Positions 13,190 through 25,680 of a DNA stretch of 64,000 bases are shown here, piece by piece; position 1 is the stretch's first letter; each line of letters begins with the position of its first letter. The notes below the pieces were generated by a model that had not been told where the DNA came from, ran no database searches, and saw only the letters and a program-made list of their open reading frames with translations. The position numbers and the translations under genes were made by a program. The stretch lies in the NCBI GenBank assembly GCA_013397695.1, contig VYZI01000391.1, forward strand, positions 103,583 to 167,582. The letters run 5' to 3'. Source of the DNA: Centropus unirufus. Lineage: Eukaryota; Chordata; Aves; Cuculiformes; Centropidae.

Positions 13190-16051
13190 CAAAGTCACAA
13201 AGATTTCCTTGATCTCTGATTCTTTGAATTTTAAATACCATTCAAGAGAGGCATGAATGGCTTTTTTAAAGGATAAAAACTTTGAAGTGTACAAAGCAAG
13301 TACAAAGAGCTGTGATACTCCTAGGATTTTTGTTTGTTCGCTCCAAAATTAATCAAGAAAAACACTGCAGTCAAAGACAGTTTTGCCTTATGTCTGCATT
13401 TTGACACTTCAGGGTCACAAGCCTGGTTAGTTCCCCAGCTCATTGCATGCATATAACATTCACTCTGTGAGCTTTCATTGAGTGTACCTTGCTCTACAGC
13501 AAGCCCTTTATCATTCATAGAGATCTCCTGATTAAGTATCTTGTCTAAATTAGAATAATAGATCCCAGATTTTAAACCCCAGAAACCCACGTGAACAGTG
13601 TGAATCTTAGGAAGCCAGGTACCAGACTGCCCAAAAGCCCAGAATTTCCCCCTTTCTCTTACAAGGAGAGGATGTTAGACCAACTATATTCAGGCAACTC
13701 TAATATAAAAAAATCCAATGATTCACATTTAGCTACAAGAAAACCATTGCTTCATTGAGAATCAAAGGACAGCAAAGGTAGTCACTATCTATGAACAAAA
13801 GACTGCCCATATTGTGAAAAGCCTCTCACCATGAGTACCTCGGCTCAAGAGTGTTTGCAATTCGTGCCAGATCTTTGCTTGTTGAATTGTAATGGAAATT
13901 ACAAGCTTAATTTCTATGGTCATTCTGCATATGCTTTCTCTTATCTGTACTTTTTAATAAACAGATTGTCTCACTCTTATCTCTTTTTAAAGAAAGAAGA
14001 AAAGAATATCCTTTGTTCCCCCCATGAAAGATCTTTATATTTTTTAACATGACCTTACATTGTCCCCCTGAATAAGATTAGATTTATTTTGCTGCACACT
14101 GCAGGGCTTCTATGTCCTCAGAATCCTGGGGCAAGTGCAGTTCCAAGCTGGCACACTGTAGCAGAAATGTCATTTTTTTAATGACATTGTGTGGTTCTGA
14201 GGGGAATTTGATATCTACTGCTGAGTTGTTGAAATCAGACTATTTATCTCCGAGGCAGTTCTGTCTATGATCTAGAATTTATATGTCCTGTCACTGCAGG
14301 AAACAGAACAAAAAATAAGTTTTTATTTCTCATGCCTTATATTTATAAATTTATTCTTTCAGGCTTTGCCAGGAGATTTCTGGGGCAGAATGCTGAGGGG
14401 CAGGGTAGAGAAAAGTCAAGTCCTGGGGCTTCTCCAGATCCTCTGGATCTCCCTATTTGATTTCCAAAGGTCAGAAGGGATCTAGCGGCCTTCCAGTCAT
14501 ACACATCCTCAAGAGCTCATGTGCCAACAGTAACTAGCTTAGGTATTAGTCATTGCTCTGAGAACTCCAGGCAATTAAGTGCTGAGAATACTGTACAAGA
14601 GAACAGCATCAACAAATTGGCCAAGCAACCCCTTTAACTTAATTAACAGAAAATCTAACCTCTGCTTGACATTTTAGGCTAGAGGCCTACAACACTTTGA
14701 AAGAACCTTTATTTATCAGACATTAGATATTTTAATTTAAATGTAAACTAATATACCTACCAGCTTATTCACAATGATTCTCAATTATTTATATTTCCTC
14801 CCCAAGGTACTGGAGCAAATGAAAGAGCTTAGTACATGTTCTTTTTTATCTACAAAATTCATTACCAAGCCACTCCATGAAGCAGGATCAGAGCTGCCAG
14901 CAATTCATATCTATTAACAAACAAGTACATTCCAGGTGCTTATAAAACAACCTGGCACACATATATTCTAAATTAGTATGTGTTTTCTGTATCTTATAAA
15001 AATTTACCGTTGCAGGGCAGGGCAGAGGAAAAGAAACACTGAAATATCCTGTCAAAACTGTAATTCTTGCATTGCCCTCTAGTGCATACATGACAACATG
15101 ACACTTTTTTTTAAACCACGTCATGAATTACTAAAATGAAATCGTTAATGTCATTTGATAGTTGGCTGCATTTAACTTTGACATAAATATTATAGATAGT
15201 TTATTTGAAATACAATTTCTTGCTTTCTCCAATCCCCTCTAGCAAATCTGAGAAACATTAATTTGCTTTGTGTTGCTGGCAGAAATTCAGGCCATATCTT
15301 TTGAAACAAAATAAATATCATTCACAACAATCCAAACCCAAACCCATCATTCCTTCAAAACCACCCATACAAATTAGAGGGTACCTAAATCCTTTGCCAT
15401 ATGAGCGCAAAAAAAACTCTTCAGGAACATATCCTTAAGCTGCATACACTTGCTTGTAAAAAGTCAGCTATCTTCCCCCAATATAGACAGCTTATTACAA
15501 ACACAGGAACATGCAGAATAGTCAAAGTAGGAAGAAAATTTGCATACCATCATGAAAGCTATTGTAAAACATTGCAGAGATAAACATTAAAGAGGCTATG
15601 GTTTCAAACAAAGCCCTAGTTGCTTAAATGTTTACCTGTAAGAATCCCTAAGTTTCTTCTCACATATTTATGACTGTGTTAGTAAACCTAAGAACATACT
15701 CACTATTTTTAGCAGAACTAAATTAAGTAACATTTTCCTTTGGTATCACCTAGATTAACACAGAAAAAAACACTTCCAATGAGAGTCCTGGTAAAAGACA
15801 AAATTTTGCAGGATATTTAAGAAATATAAGATCACAAGGTTACAATGAGGAATATTGTGGAAATTTCTACCGTTATACCTGAAATGTATTTGCGATGTTT
15901 GATGATCTTATCACCTCTTCTCATATGTTTGTTAAAAACAGTATTTGTACTTTTTATTCTCTGGTCTGCAAGATATCGTTAGGTAACTTGTCAGCCCTCC
16001 ACAAAGTCCGTGAAGAGAAATTACAGCAGCTAATCCTTTGTCAGGATTTCA
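13190..16051. other. Unique non-coding DNA
   Basis: No gene or clear transposon is seen. One CTCF-like motif lies at 15072-15086. Frames such as 13321-13590 (minus, 89 codons) and 14888-15124 (minus, 78 codons) have no domain. Confidence 0.55.
15072..15086 (-). promoter_or_regulatory. CTCF-like motif (weak)
   Basis: The plus strand reads TTGCCCTCTAGTGCA. This fits 12 of 14 positions of the reverse complement of the vertebrate CTCF core CCASYAGRKGGCAS. The motif would face the minus strand. A lone core match is weak evidence of binding. Confidence 0.2.
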
Positions 16052-16078
16052 TGGCTTTTGCTTTCAAAGCCAAAGCCA
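16052..16078. repeat. Near-perfect inverted repeat, 13-base arms
   Basis: Arms 16052-16064 and 16066-16078 are reverse complements with one mismatch and a single-base spacer. The structure could extrude as a small hairpin. It lies immediately before the MIR-like relic. No function is evident. Confidence 0.5.
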
Positions 16079-16079
16079 C

Positions 16080-16160
16080 ACAATAAACACTATAAGATCT
16101 GTCACCATTTTTCACATGAGGAATTGAAGCTCACACTCTTGGATAAGCAAGACAGCTGTG
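16080..16160 (+). repeat. Possible MIR-like SINE relic
   Basis: The series 'CACTATAAG', 'CCATTTTTCACATGAGGAA', 'TGAAGCTCACA' and 'GGATAAGCAAG' parallels the MIR core (roughly 'ccctatgagg', 'ccattttacagatgaggaa', 'tgaggcacaga', 'ggttaagtaac'). Similarity is patchy, as expected for a very old copy, and chance cannot be excluded. Confidence 0.3.
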
Positions 16161-18229
16161 TGCTTGAGCAGTTATTATATTCTCCCATGCAGCTCTAGAA
16201 GATATACGAGTATATATGGGAGATGTGGTTGCATTTGCACAAGCGAGAACATTTGCAAAACATGAAAGGCCTGGATAGAATAAAGATTTGAATAAGGCAG
16301 GGAAAGAAGAGCTCTACTATGCAGATAGGTGACTGTAGCTGTGTTGCCTAAGTGGAAAAGCACCTACCATACTTGTAGATTATGTCCCCTACCAAAGTCG
16401 AGTAAAAAAGTGCTTCCTTTTTAAATAATCCCAAATTATATTATTGGAGCACAGTGTGTCAATGTGCAATGTTGGTAAACTTAATTCTGCATTTGTGTGA
16501 TAATCCTTATTAAAAACGACTTCTGGACAAGTTTGATGAGTGGTTTTGTCCTTACATTTCCATGTAATCTAGTGATCCAGATGTCCCTGGGTTTACCTCA
16601 CTCTTTCATATGATCATTTTTAACTTAATCCTTGAAAATATGCTGGCATACAGTTGTTATGGATCATAGAAAATTGAGATTTTGAACAATTTTTGTGTTT
16701 ACACCTCTGAAACAACCTCAGTAAAAAGCCAGGACAAAAGAAAAATATCTAGGGATTTTCCTGCCAGCCAGACACCGCCCTTGAAATATTGCCGCCTAGT
16801 CCATGGTTTTCACAAATTGCATGAAAGGAACAAAATTGTTATCAAGCAAATATGAGATGGACAAGCTTTTTTCTTTTTATACAAAAATGTCAAGGACTGT
16901 CCTGTGAACAATCTTTCTATTTGGTTATCACAAAATCACTTCCTCGGATTGACAGTCAAAGAATTTCCTCTTTTAAAATCTCACATGCATTGGACTGCAA
17001 TTTCAAGGTCACAAAAGGAGACTCTAATTATTCTAGATAACCATCACATTTATCTGTGTCATTCTGAAGTCTGCCTCTCTCATCTCAGGAAAGCAGGGTA
17101 AAGATGGAGAAGCACCATGGTCGGAAAATGAACATAGATGTAGAGCTGCTCTTTGTGTGAAGGGGATGCTTTGTTTCATATCCTACTTAAGTGGTTTCTG
17201 CTTCTTTTTTGTGTAACATACTAGTAGCAGAAAACATATCAATGATTCACAATCTAGCTACTGTTCTCATTATCTTGTACAACAATTTTTCCTCTCTGCT
17301 TTCAAGGCTAGTACATTGCACCATCACAGTGGAGAATCTGGTCTTGATCTTTTTTTTCTGAAAATTACATGACTTTAGTCTTCCAAATTCAGCTCCTCTA
17401 CACCTTGTAGCTCTACTAAACTCCTTTAAAGAGGAGAGAGTTTATGTCATTGAAGTGGAAATAGAGTAGCTAGGAAACCTGATGAAAAGTTCTCCAAGAA
17501 CCTGCTTAAAATATAAAATGTCATTGTTTAATAATCTGAAATTAAGAAATTTTGTAGTCAGAATATCCTGAGTGTCTTGAGGCCTTATGTGACTCATTAT
17601 GAATGAATTGAGAATTGAAGTGTGATAAAAGGCTTGTAGATTTTAGTTATTCTTGCATACTTTTGTATATTTTTGTTTCTTTTTTTGCATACTATTCTTC
17701 AAGATATCAAGTTGTTTTTTTTTCCCTTCCATCCCAAACAGGTGCAGAGTTGAAATAAATTATTTTTTCTTAATTAGTGACAGGTAAAACAGTTACTCTC
17801 CAAGTATACACAGTGTAAATTCTGCCCACAGAACACAGCTATGCACAGATGCTCAAGACAAAAGCCATCCACGAGTGGAAAACTCACAATTTCAGCTCTG
17901 CACAAAAAGGAAACAAGATATTGCTATAGCAGATTAATAAATAAATGAGCTGATTGTAGGGTGAGGCACATGTAGGTTAACTGTAACTATGAAAGCTGAA
18001 ATCTCATAAGTAAGGTGGGACTAGTTTTCTGCATTCTCGTGTTATCAGCAAAGGAGTACAAAACAAGTTCCACAGGAACTTGTCCTCTGTTCTGTAGGAG
18101 AATATGCAGTACTTTTGCAGTGCAACAGGTGAAGGATTGGAGATACAAGGTGTAATAGCTAAAAGAGAAATTCTATTTGCCCCGTGTAAAATCCAAGTCA
18201 TTTACTGGTACTGACTGTCTTAAACATTG
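16161..18229. other. Unique non-coding DNA
   Basis: No gene, repeat family or RNA recognised. Two overlapping frames at 16852-17101 (62 and 65 codons) are shadows of each other with no recognisable content. Confidence 0.55.
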
Positions 18230-18584
18230 TTTGAGAGCAGGGCTGCCTGCCTGCGCGAGTCCTGAGCCAGGTGCTATAGTGGCTGGGAGGACTTGCAGTG
18301 GTGGGTGTGCCCTTCCTGATCCCCATCCCCACCTGACTGCCCTGGAATCACCGGACCCTCTCAAAAGAGCTTCACACATGCATGGCCACACCACAGCTCA
18401 TATGCTGATGAGGCATTGACTTGCTTTATAAAAGAAACTTCAAGGGGGCATGAGGAACATACGTCCATCACTCCAACTGGACCAGCTGGGACCATGCAAT
18501 CTGGAAGAAGCTGCTGCTGGAGCTGCTGCCAGAGAGACCACATCTTCTTGAGAAATGGCTGTTGCTCTCTGGAGAAGTGACCTC

Positions 18585-18615
18585 TTTTGTTTGTTTGCTT
18601 GTTTGTTTGTTTGTT
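18585..18615 (+). repeat. (TTTG)n simple repeat
   Basis: About seven units of TTTG with one C interruption, inside the possible LTR block. Confidence 0.9.
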
Positions 18616-18754
18616 CTCTTTTTTTACTGCTTTCTCTTCTCTCACCTTACCGTGTTTTTTGACTGGCATTGGTAGGTGTTGGATCAAATCCACATGACCT
18701 TGACTGTGTTTAAGGTATAAGATTAAAACCTGGTTTTGCAACTTTGGGAAATTT

Positions 18755-18771
18755 CACACACACACCCACAC
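18755..18771 (+). repeat. Short (CA)n run
   Basis: Interrupted CA dinucleotide run of about 17 bases. Confidence 0.8.
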
Positions 18772-18890
18772 CCCAGTTGTGCACCCCAGTTTTTCGATCT
18801 CTTTATTTTGATTGAGACAGAAATAAATTTTGCTTTTTATTTTCACACTTGGAATGACTTAGTTGGCCTGCAGTTCATTGCACACGTAAA

Positions 18891-21299
18891 CGGACCACTT
18901 TCTTCAAGGTCAAAGAAAGGCCCAGACATGAGTGTGTAACTCATGGACTGGGGTGTGACTGGGACACAACACTCTGGAACAGAATAAAAATAAAATAGCA
19001 TCTCATTTTGACACATGAAAATAATTTCTGCTACAGTTTTTGGAAGATGTGTTGCAAAGTCAGTGCAATCAGTATTCTCTCAAATGTAACATTAAAGTTT
19101 ATTTTAAATTTGGGATTGGTGACTAAAACTTTAATGGGATTTTAATGACGTGTTGGAAACACTTCAGTGTCCAGAGATCTGGCATCATATCCAGGAGTGT
19201 CATTTTCTGGATTAATTATCAGATATCACTAGGGAGATGTGAAAATGAAAAAGGTAGTAAATGAAATTTACTGGGCAGGGATTATGATAAATAAATAAAT
19301 AGATAACAAATAAGGCATAACTAGCAGCTTCGGATAAGTCACCAGTGGGTATTTCAAAACCATTTTCAGTTTGATATTTTGTATTACAAATGTCCTTTCG
19401 TCCAGTGGTCATGAAAACATGAATTTGTCATGTTTTCAAAATTTCAGAAATACTGTAATAAAGTTTAATTTTCAATTTATTTTATTTTTATAGAGTTTAT
19501 ATACTGGAGTTATAGTAGCCAGTGTCCCCTAAGTTATAGTATTGTCCTGTCACATACACTAACTACTATGAAAAGTTTTTTTTTACTTAAATCACTGATG
19601 GATGATTATTAGCAGAAGAAAATCAAGTCACATTTTAGCTCATCAAGACCATCAAGTCTACAACATCCCTGAGTCTACTATCGAGTAAACTCTGGAGAGT
19701 ATTCCAGGAGGACAAGTATGGTAACTTTGTCCTCTCCAAATTCACTCCTTACAGCATATTGCATTTATAAAATCATATTTATGCTGGGAGTCTAAAATAA
19801 AAGACATTATATAATTACACAAAAAACCATAGTGTGAATGTGAGAACATACATAGCTGGAAAGCAAGTTTGTGGACACATTGTGCTTATTAATCCTTCTG
19901 CAACCTTCTATCAAGTGCAATTAGAGACTTATTATCCTGTTTTCTGAACAGATCTTCCAGCTTCAGCAAACCCATTTAACAGTGTAGAAAACATTCTTGT
20001 CGGCCGGACACTGCAAATAAAAGAGGTAGCAAACACCTCACATCTCTACTTGGCTGTGAAGTTAGGGTTCTGGACAGATGAGAAAATAGTCATCCTCTCA
20101 TTTTCAATGTTCATAAAAATGTCTTCCCTATTACACTAAATATCTGCATTAATATTTTCTATTGGCAAAGATGGCCCTCATTATGTGAGAAGCTTGCGAA
20201 GTAGCAAACAGCTTTTGAAGAGGGAGAGAGAAAAAATAGTTCTAAGGACTTAAAGAAACAGACATGAACAGGGTTGAATATGTCCTGAGCTCAAAATATA
20301 CATAATATAACAAAGGGGAACTGAAATGCTCTTTAATTTCCTGCCATTTACAAGGATCTTAGAGCTCAATCCAGTAAGAATATATATGTTGAAAGATAAT
20401 TTGAAGTACCAGGCGTAAGCATACAACTTTGCATCAAATAGTTTAGTGGTTTGCAGCTAATTAGCAAAGGACATGGAATCTCAATGGATTAAACATATAC
20501 ACGCATTTACTGGACGCAGCTTTCCTTGCACACTCCTTCCTTGCTTTGTCCAGGTGCTTAAGGAGACATATCAACTGCCCTCTACTGCCCCTACCCTCAG
20601 ATAAGAATTACAATGGTAATGCATGAGTCACTGATAGCAAATATAGTTTCTCTGACTTCATTGAATTTCTACCACTTAAGCCTCTTTAGCTCATAAAGTC
20701 CATTGAGCCTGTGATTTGCAAGCTCCAGCCATTGTGTAACTTTTGAACTGAATAAGTAAGGCATAAGTAAATTTAATGAATTAAATAAAGCCACACTGCA
20801 ATTGTATAAATTCACATTACAACTCATAAGCTCAGAACAAATTTAGGTTTTGAATTTGCAGTCTGGATTTTTTCCTTTCCTCTCCTTTCCCAAAATTTGT
20901 GAAATAAGTGACAGAGGTCTTCAGGCCTGGGAGCCAGCCCATTAACCAAGATTCGTTGTAGGTGGTATAAAGTATATACAAACCAACTTAAAAATTATGT
21001 TCTGTGTTCAAAATTATGGTCCATGTTCACACCAGATACATCCCAAATATTTTACGCCCATTATCCTTTTGTATTTTTATTTCAACCAGGCGATTTTCAA
21101 AGTACGCAAAAAATTTTTACATCAAAATCTGACATATTTAAATCATTCTTTCTTTGTTCCAGAAACAAATTTCTGATGAAATGTTTCAAAAACAGAAGGT
21201 AATTTCAATTATCCATGGACAGTCTGAATCTATGGCTGATTCATTACTAGTTCTGTTGCTCACTACTGATCCAGAAGGCTACCTGAAGCAGCTTCCTCT
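18891..21299. other. Unique non-coding DNA
   Basis: No gene or recognised transposon. A CTCF-like motif is present at 20574-20587. A TAAATAAATAAATAG run lies at about 19289-19303. Confidence 0.55.
20574..20587 (-). promoter_or_regulatory. CTCF-like motif
   Basis: The plus strand CTGCCCTCTACTGC fits 13 of 14 positions of the reverse complement of CCASYAGRKGGCAS. It has the same orientation as the weaker site at 15072-15086. Binding cannot be judged from sequence alone. Confidence 0.3.
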
Positions 21300-21862
21300 A
21301 GGCTTGTGATGTGTGTTGAGGAAAAGAACTGTTCAGAAACCTCCTGAAGCTACAGGGTCTGATTGATAGATCTGAAATAATATGTGACCCATGGGTGGAT
21401 TTGTATGCCATTGCTACGTGCAATGTTCTATCTGTAACTTTCAATTCTGAGTTCTGTTGTTTTATTTCTAATATATAACAGTGTGAGAAAGTGCTTCTTA
21501 GAGATAAGGAATATCCAGCTGCTTCCTCCTCCCCTCTTCTGCTACCTTGGACATGTCCTGGGGGAAGCAGGAGGCGGGGGGGCAGTGAGCAGCTGCAGCC
21601 AGAGTGCTTTTTTGGGGTAATGTAATTTGTTCGTTCAATGGTATAAAGGCTAAGCCCCTCACAATAAAAGGGAGAGACCTCACCCATGGGTAGAAGTGCT
21701 CCATGGGTCTCCAGTTGTCTCCTCCACATCCTTGCTGCAGAAAAGAAAGGGGTGTCCCTCCAAGGACTGCAGATCTGGAGGATGTTTGGGCAATTAGTGA
21801 TGTATTCTGCTCAATCACTGTGTTTATATACATTGCCTTTACAAGCTGCTATTGTTAACTTG
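21300..21862 (+). mobile_element. Possible old LTR-like block
   Basis: A GC-richer block contains 'GGTATAAAGG' at about 21641 and 'AATAAAAGGG' at about 21664. These are a close TATA-like box and polyadenylation-signal pair of the kind seen in short-R LTRs, followed by a GC-moderate stretch that could be U5. The ends are not defined and no family name is offered. The 143- and 111-codon minus-strand frames that overlap each other here (21298-21729 and 21498-21833) are in different phases, have no domain, and probably reflect local composition. Confidence 0.3.
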
Positions 21863-21876
21863 TGATCAATTGATCA
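21863..21876. repeat. 14-base perfect palindrome
   Basis: TGATCAATTGATCA is its own reverse complement. It sits between the LTR-like block and the CR1 tail. Confidence 0.8.
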
Positions 21877-21880
21877 TTAC

Positions 21881-21950
21881 GCATGGAGGTTGGAACTAGA
21901 TGATCTTTAAGGTCCCTTCCAACCCAAATCATTTTATGATTCCATGATTT
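21881..21950 (+). mobile_element. CR1 3' terminus (tail only)
   Basis: The sequence 'GGAGGTTGGAACTAGATGAT', then 'AAGGTCCCTTCCAACCCAAA' and an ATTCCATGATT tail, is the characteristic end of avian CR1. Only about 70 bases are present, the severe 5' truncation typical of CR1. Confidence 0.9.
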
Positions 21951-23179
21951 TGCCTCGAAATTTTGTCAAGCATGTTTTTATTAAGAGCATTGCACAAAGC
22001 TTTATTCTGATATACAACCATGAGCATGAAGACAAATTAACATATAGATAAATATTTAGAAGCTTGGACATGACTGACTGATTGAGCTCATAACACTTTG
22101 AATTTCCTCAACCGTTTTCCTCTTTCCTCTCTTTCTCAGCTGTAAAATAGAAACAATAAAAGATCCTTCTTTAATAAAAAGAGTTAAAGATAATAATGTT
22201 AAAAGACGTCAAGATCTCTGATGTTTCTGCAAGTTATATCTTCACTCCAACTGAACTTGGCCTTCCTTTTTTTAATTTTGGAATCTCTCACAAAGTGAGG
22301 ATAAAGGTAAGAGAATTACTTCCTTCTCCCATTTCTAATCAATCATCTGGGAAAATTAAGGTCACAAGAGTTAGAAACAATGAATAATTAAAAAGATTAC
22401 ACACTGGAGCACATCTAACTATGTAAGGCATCCAAAAATGTACATCCACTAGAAGTAAGTGAGTTTAATTACAAAAGAATAGGGAAAAAATCAGTAATTA
22501 AAATCATGAAAGAAAGCTTGATTAATTTTAACCAATCAAGATGATAAACTTTCCCAGTTTCTTGATTAAGTAGTAGATGGTTTATTGGCTGAGAGAGCAG
22601 TTCAGTTAAGGTGATACTGCTAAAATACTTCTGCATCACCAGAAAACTATTGGATTTGGGTCTACATAAAGAAATCTTTTAACCACAACAGTATTTACTG
22701 TTAAATGTTGTGTAGGTGAGAGCCCCAAACTCAAGCCATCAACATCTGTAAAAGATTGACTTTTAATATCCAGTCTTCACAGAAATTATATTTACAGTAT
22801 GATCATGTGACAGCAACTTGTTCTTATGAAGTGAGAAGTAGGCATCAATCAAGATGTTGTTTTTTCTATGTCACCTCTCTGCCCAGGCCTTAGACAGAGG
22901 AAATGCAAGGAAGAAAGAAGTCATTTTACTGGCACCTCTACTCAAGAAATAATACAAGCTAGTTTCACATTAAATTTGCAGCATTGTTCTGAAACCATGA
23001 CATCTCCCTACTGACATAATTTATAAAGCTGACAGTACAGTACTTACTATTGCCAATAATTTGCCCATAATTGTAAGTAGAGAAGCAATCAACAGACAGT
23101 AAAATTACACCAGTTATTCAGCTTTGTGAGATGAACTCCAAATAAGTTAAATATAAGTACCTTTAGATTTTTATGTGTG

Positions 23180-23530
23180 CCATTTTTTATTCCTTATTTG
23201 GTGCAGTTGCAATTTAATGAGATTTAAAAATAATATGAAGCGATCATGTGATGCTCTCAGCATTTTTATAAATGGACAACAGGCTCTTAGAAGTTTCTTG
23301 GTACCTGTTTGCTTCAATTACATCAATGAATAGATGTAGAGGTGCATTAGCTAATGTGTATTGCTGAAGCACTAGTAATTCTTCAAGCAGATTTACTGAG
23401 ATTTAAGGACAGTATATTTTATATGCAGTCGTTGTTACACCTCATTAAATGGGCTGGTAATGATCCGTTGCTATTTAATTAACATGCAATGAGGGTGATA
23501 TTAAATCTAACATGGAAATTAAAACACAAT
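23180..23530. promoter_or_regulatory. Candidate conserved non-coding element
   Basis: A repeat-free stretch without useful reading frames has closely spaced homeodomain-type cores (ATTAAATGG, TTTAATTAACATGCAAT, GGTAATGATCC). The style resembles developmental enhancers found in vertebrate gene deserts. This is an impression only; no conservation data are available. Confidence 0.2.
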
Positions 23531-24939
23531 TTGAGTTGCTTAATTTTAAAGTGTGATGAAAAACGTCTTTGGTCCTGGATGACTTGTGTTTGTTTCTTTT
23601 ACTTGACTCCTCTTGTTCAGATGATGTTGCGCAAATTCTAGAAAGACAAAAGGGACAGTTTTATGACAAGAACTTTCAACACAGCAAATTAAAAGCAGCC
23701 CCAGTCTTGGCATTAAGTGACAGACATAAATTTGTCCAAGTCCCAAACTTCCTAATACTGCGGTGTTCACACATGATTTTCAAGCTCATCTCTTATTCAG
23801 AAAGCACTAACAAGAGAAATATATGATTGAATGTGACAGAATGTTGGAAACAAAATATCTAATGCTGTGTCCCTGTCATTTTCTTTTCCCTGGTGACCCA
23901 AAATTTGGGCAAAAAAAAATTTAATTTAGAACTTTGATAAGATTGAGAAGGGAATCGGTCATAGGACCTTTCAACAAAAAACTGTTCAGTTCTGTATATT
24001 GAATCTACTACTTTTTATGATGATAAATTTTTAAAAAAATAACAAAAGCAGAAGAAATCATATTAGTGCATGCTATCACAATTACATCATCGTAATCGAT
24101 GTAGGCAAAGAAAATTGGCACAAATCACAGGACCCTCTCATGGTTAAATAAACTAAAATTTGGGGAATTAGATAACAGAATGGATTAGATTTCCTTTTAA
24201 CCTTAATTGGAATTATGTTACTGTGGAATGTACTCCAAAACACCTGTACTGTGGTTCTCCTAAATCACATTGATAGGAGATTAATTTCTGAAGAGATTAT
24301 GTGTAACCTGAATGTTTTTACAGCATTTTAATGCAGATTTCATTACACAATTAAATCTTTCATGCTTTTCTGTAGGTACCTCATCAATATATCTCAGATG
24401 TTTCTTCTGTGGAAATAGAAATCTGTCATAGACAGTCATACACAGTGCCATAAGAAACTAGCAATGCCAGAGAGAATAGGAGATGGAAATCCTAGTCTTG
24501 ATCCTTTCTTGGTAGTACTAACTCAACTCAATTTGTTTTGCTGGAATTCAGTCATTGGTACTATGGATCCTACCCTTTTTTCCCAAGAAATAAGAATTTT
24601 TCAATTAGAAAAACAAGCAACCTAACTCTAGTCATATTTAGTAAGTTCTACTATCTTAGCATAGAATGTTTTGACAATAACTCACCTAGAAGAATACAAT
24701 GTCTTAATCTGGGCTTAATTTGAATCCAAATATCTATGCCCTAAGTAAAGTGTCTGATGGCTGTTAGGCAAAAGCTGTTCAATAGGTTTGGTGGATTTCT
24801 GTGATATGACCTGTAAAAATCACAGAAGTGCTAATCAGGTCTTCTATTCTTGCACTTTAAATAATGATCATATTGTAGAATGACAGACATTAAAAGGCAA
24901 AAGGGAATGAGAAGGGTTTTTTTATTATTTTACAATAAT

Positions 24940-24958
24940 CTGATTTTTCAAAAATCAG
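24940..24958. repeat. Perfect hairpin, 9-base arms
   Basis: CTGATTTTT and AAAAATCAG are separated by a single C. No terminator-type meaning is expected in a vertebrate genome. Confidence 0.6.
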
Positions 24959-25289
24959 GTGTTAGCATGCAGACTTGCCAGGTAAGCCTCTCACATTTGT
25001 TTCAGAAGGAACCAGCTGCCCTCTGGACTTAAAAGGTAACCATTAAATTCTGCTCACAAGAGCTAATGAATACACATTTAAAAGACATTGACTGAACTTG
25101 TTTCTCAAGCAGAATAAAGTCTTCAAAATTATTTGTCTAAACTGTTAAACAGAAGCAGCATTTTTTATCCCATTTTCACATCTGACCTTAGCCAACTTCA
25201 TCATCTAAATAATTTGCAATTGCACTGCAATTTGTTAACAAATCAGTTCCAAGATAGAATGGAACTTTATTTCAAATGAGAAAAAGAAA

Positions 25290-25680
25290 TTCCTCAGAAT
25301 CATTAAGCTATTCTCAGGGCTCAGCTGCCACAGGATAAAGAAAATGGATTAAATGCAATTTTGAGGGCAGTCGACAGGTGTAATAATATTTCACATTAAT
25401 ATTTTTTTGTCTATTAGTAACTACCAAGACCTTGGGCCACAGATAAAACTTAAATTTTCAGGTAACTGGAAAACAAAAATAAAAGGTTAGCCATCTGCTC
25501 TTAGAAAGTGAATAATTTTATGCAAGCTCTTATTCTAGGAAATGCATTTTGCATTAAACAACCAATATCAGGGCACTTATGAAAGTACAATTCCATAATT
25601 AATGGAAACACACTAACAAAGAACTTTATAAATTAACAGTGACCTGAACCGTGTAAAGAAATTAAAGATTATTAATCTCG
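25290..25680. promoter_or_regulatory. Candidate conserved non-coding element
   Basis: Repeat-free, complex sequence with motifs such as ATGCATTTTGCATTAAAC (about 25542-25559), GACAGGTG (E-box type) and CCATAATTAATGG (13-base inverted core at about 25592-25604). The candidate rests on pattern impression only. Confidence 0.18.

Larger units (their letters stand above)
18230..18890 (+). mobile_element. Possible old solo LTR (GC-richer block)
   Basis: The block begins GC-rich (about 18238-18360, with CpGs) inside AT-rich DNA. It carries a TATA-like 'TTTATAAAAG' at about 18425-18434 and an 'AATAAA' at about 18822-18827 followed by T-rich sequence. The promoter, transcribed stretch and polyadenylation signal in that order is what an LTR would show. 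It also holds a (TTTG)n run and a CA run. I could not fix its ends or find a target-site duplication, and I cannot name a family. The 126-codon minus-strand frame across it (18361-18741) includes the simple repeat and looks like chance. Confidence 0.35.

Noticed and set aside
18361..18741. Minus-strand frame of 126 codons
   Set aside because: It reads through the (TTTG)n simple repeat (Lys-Gln-Thr-Asn run) and has no motif.
21298..21833. Minus-strand frames of 143 and 111 codons
   Set aside because: They overlap in different phases inside a GC-richer LTR-like block, show no domain, and have a composition-driven lack of stops.
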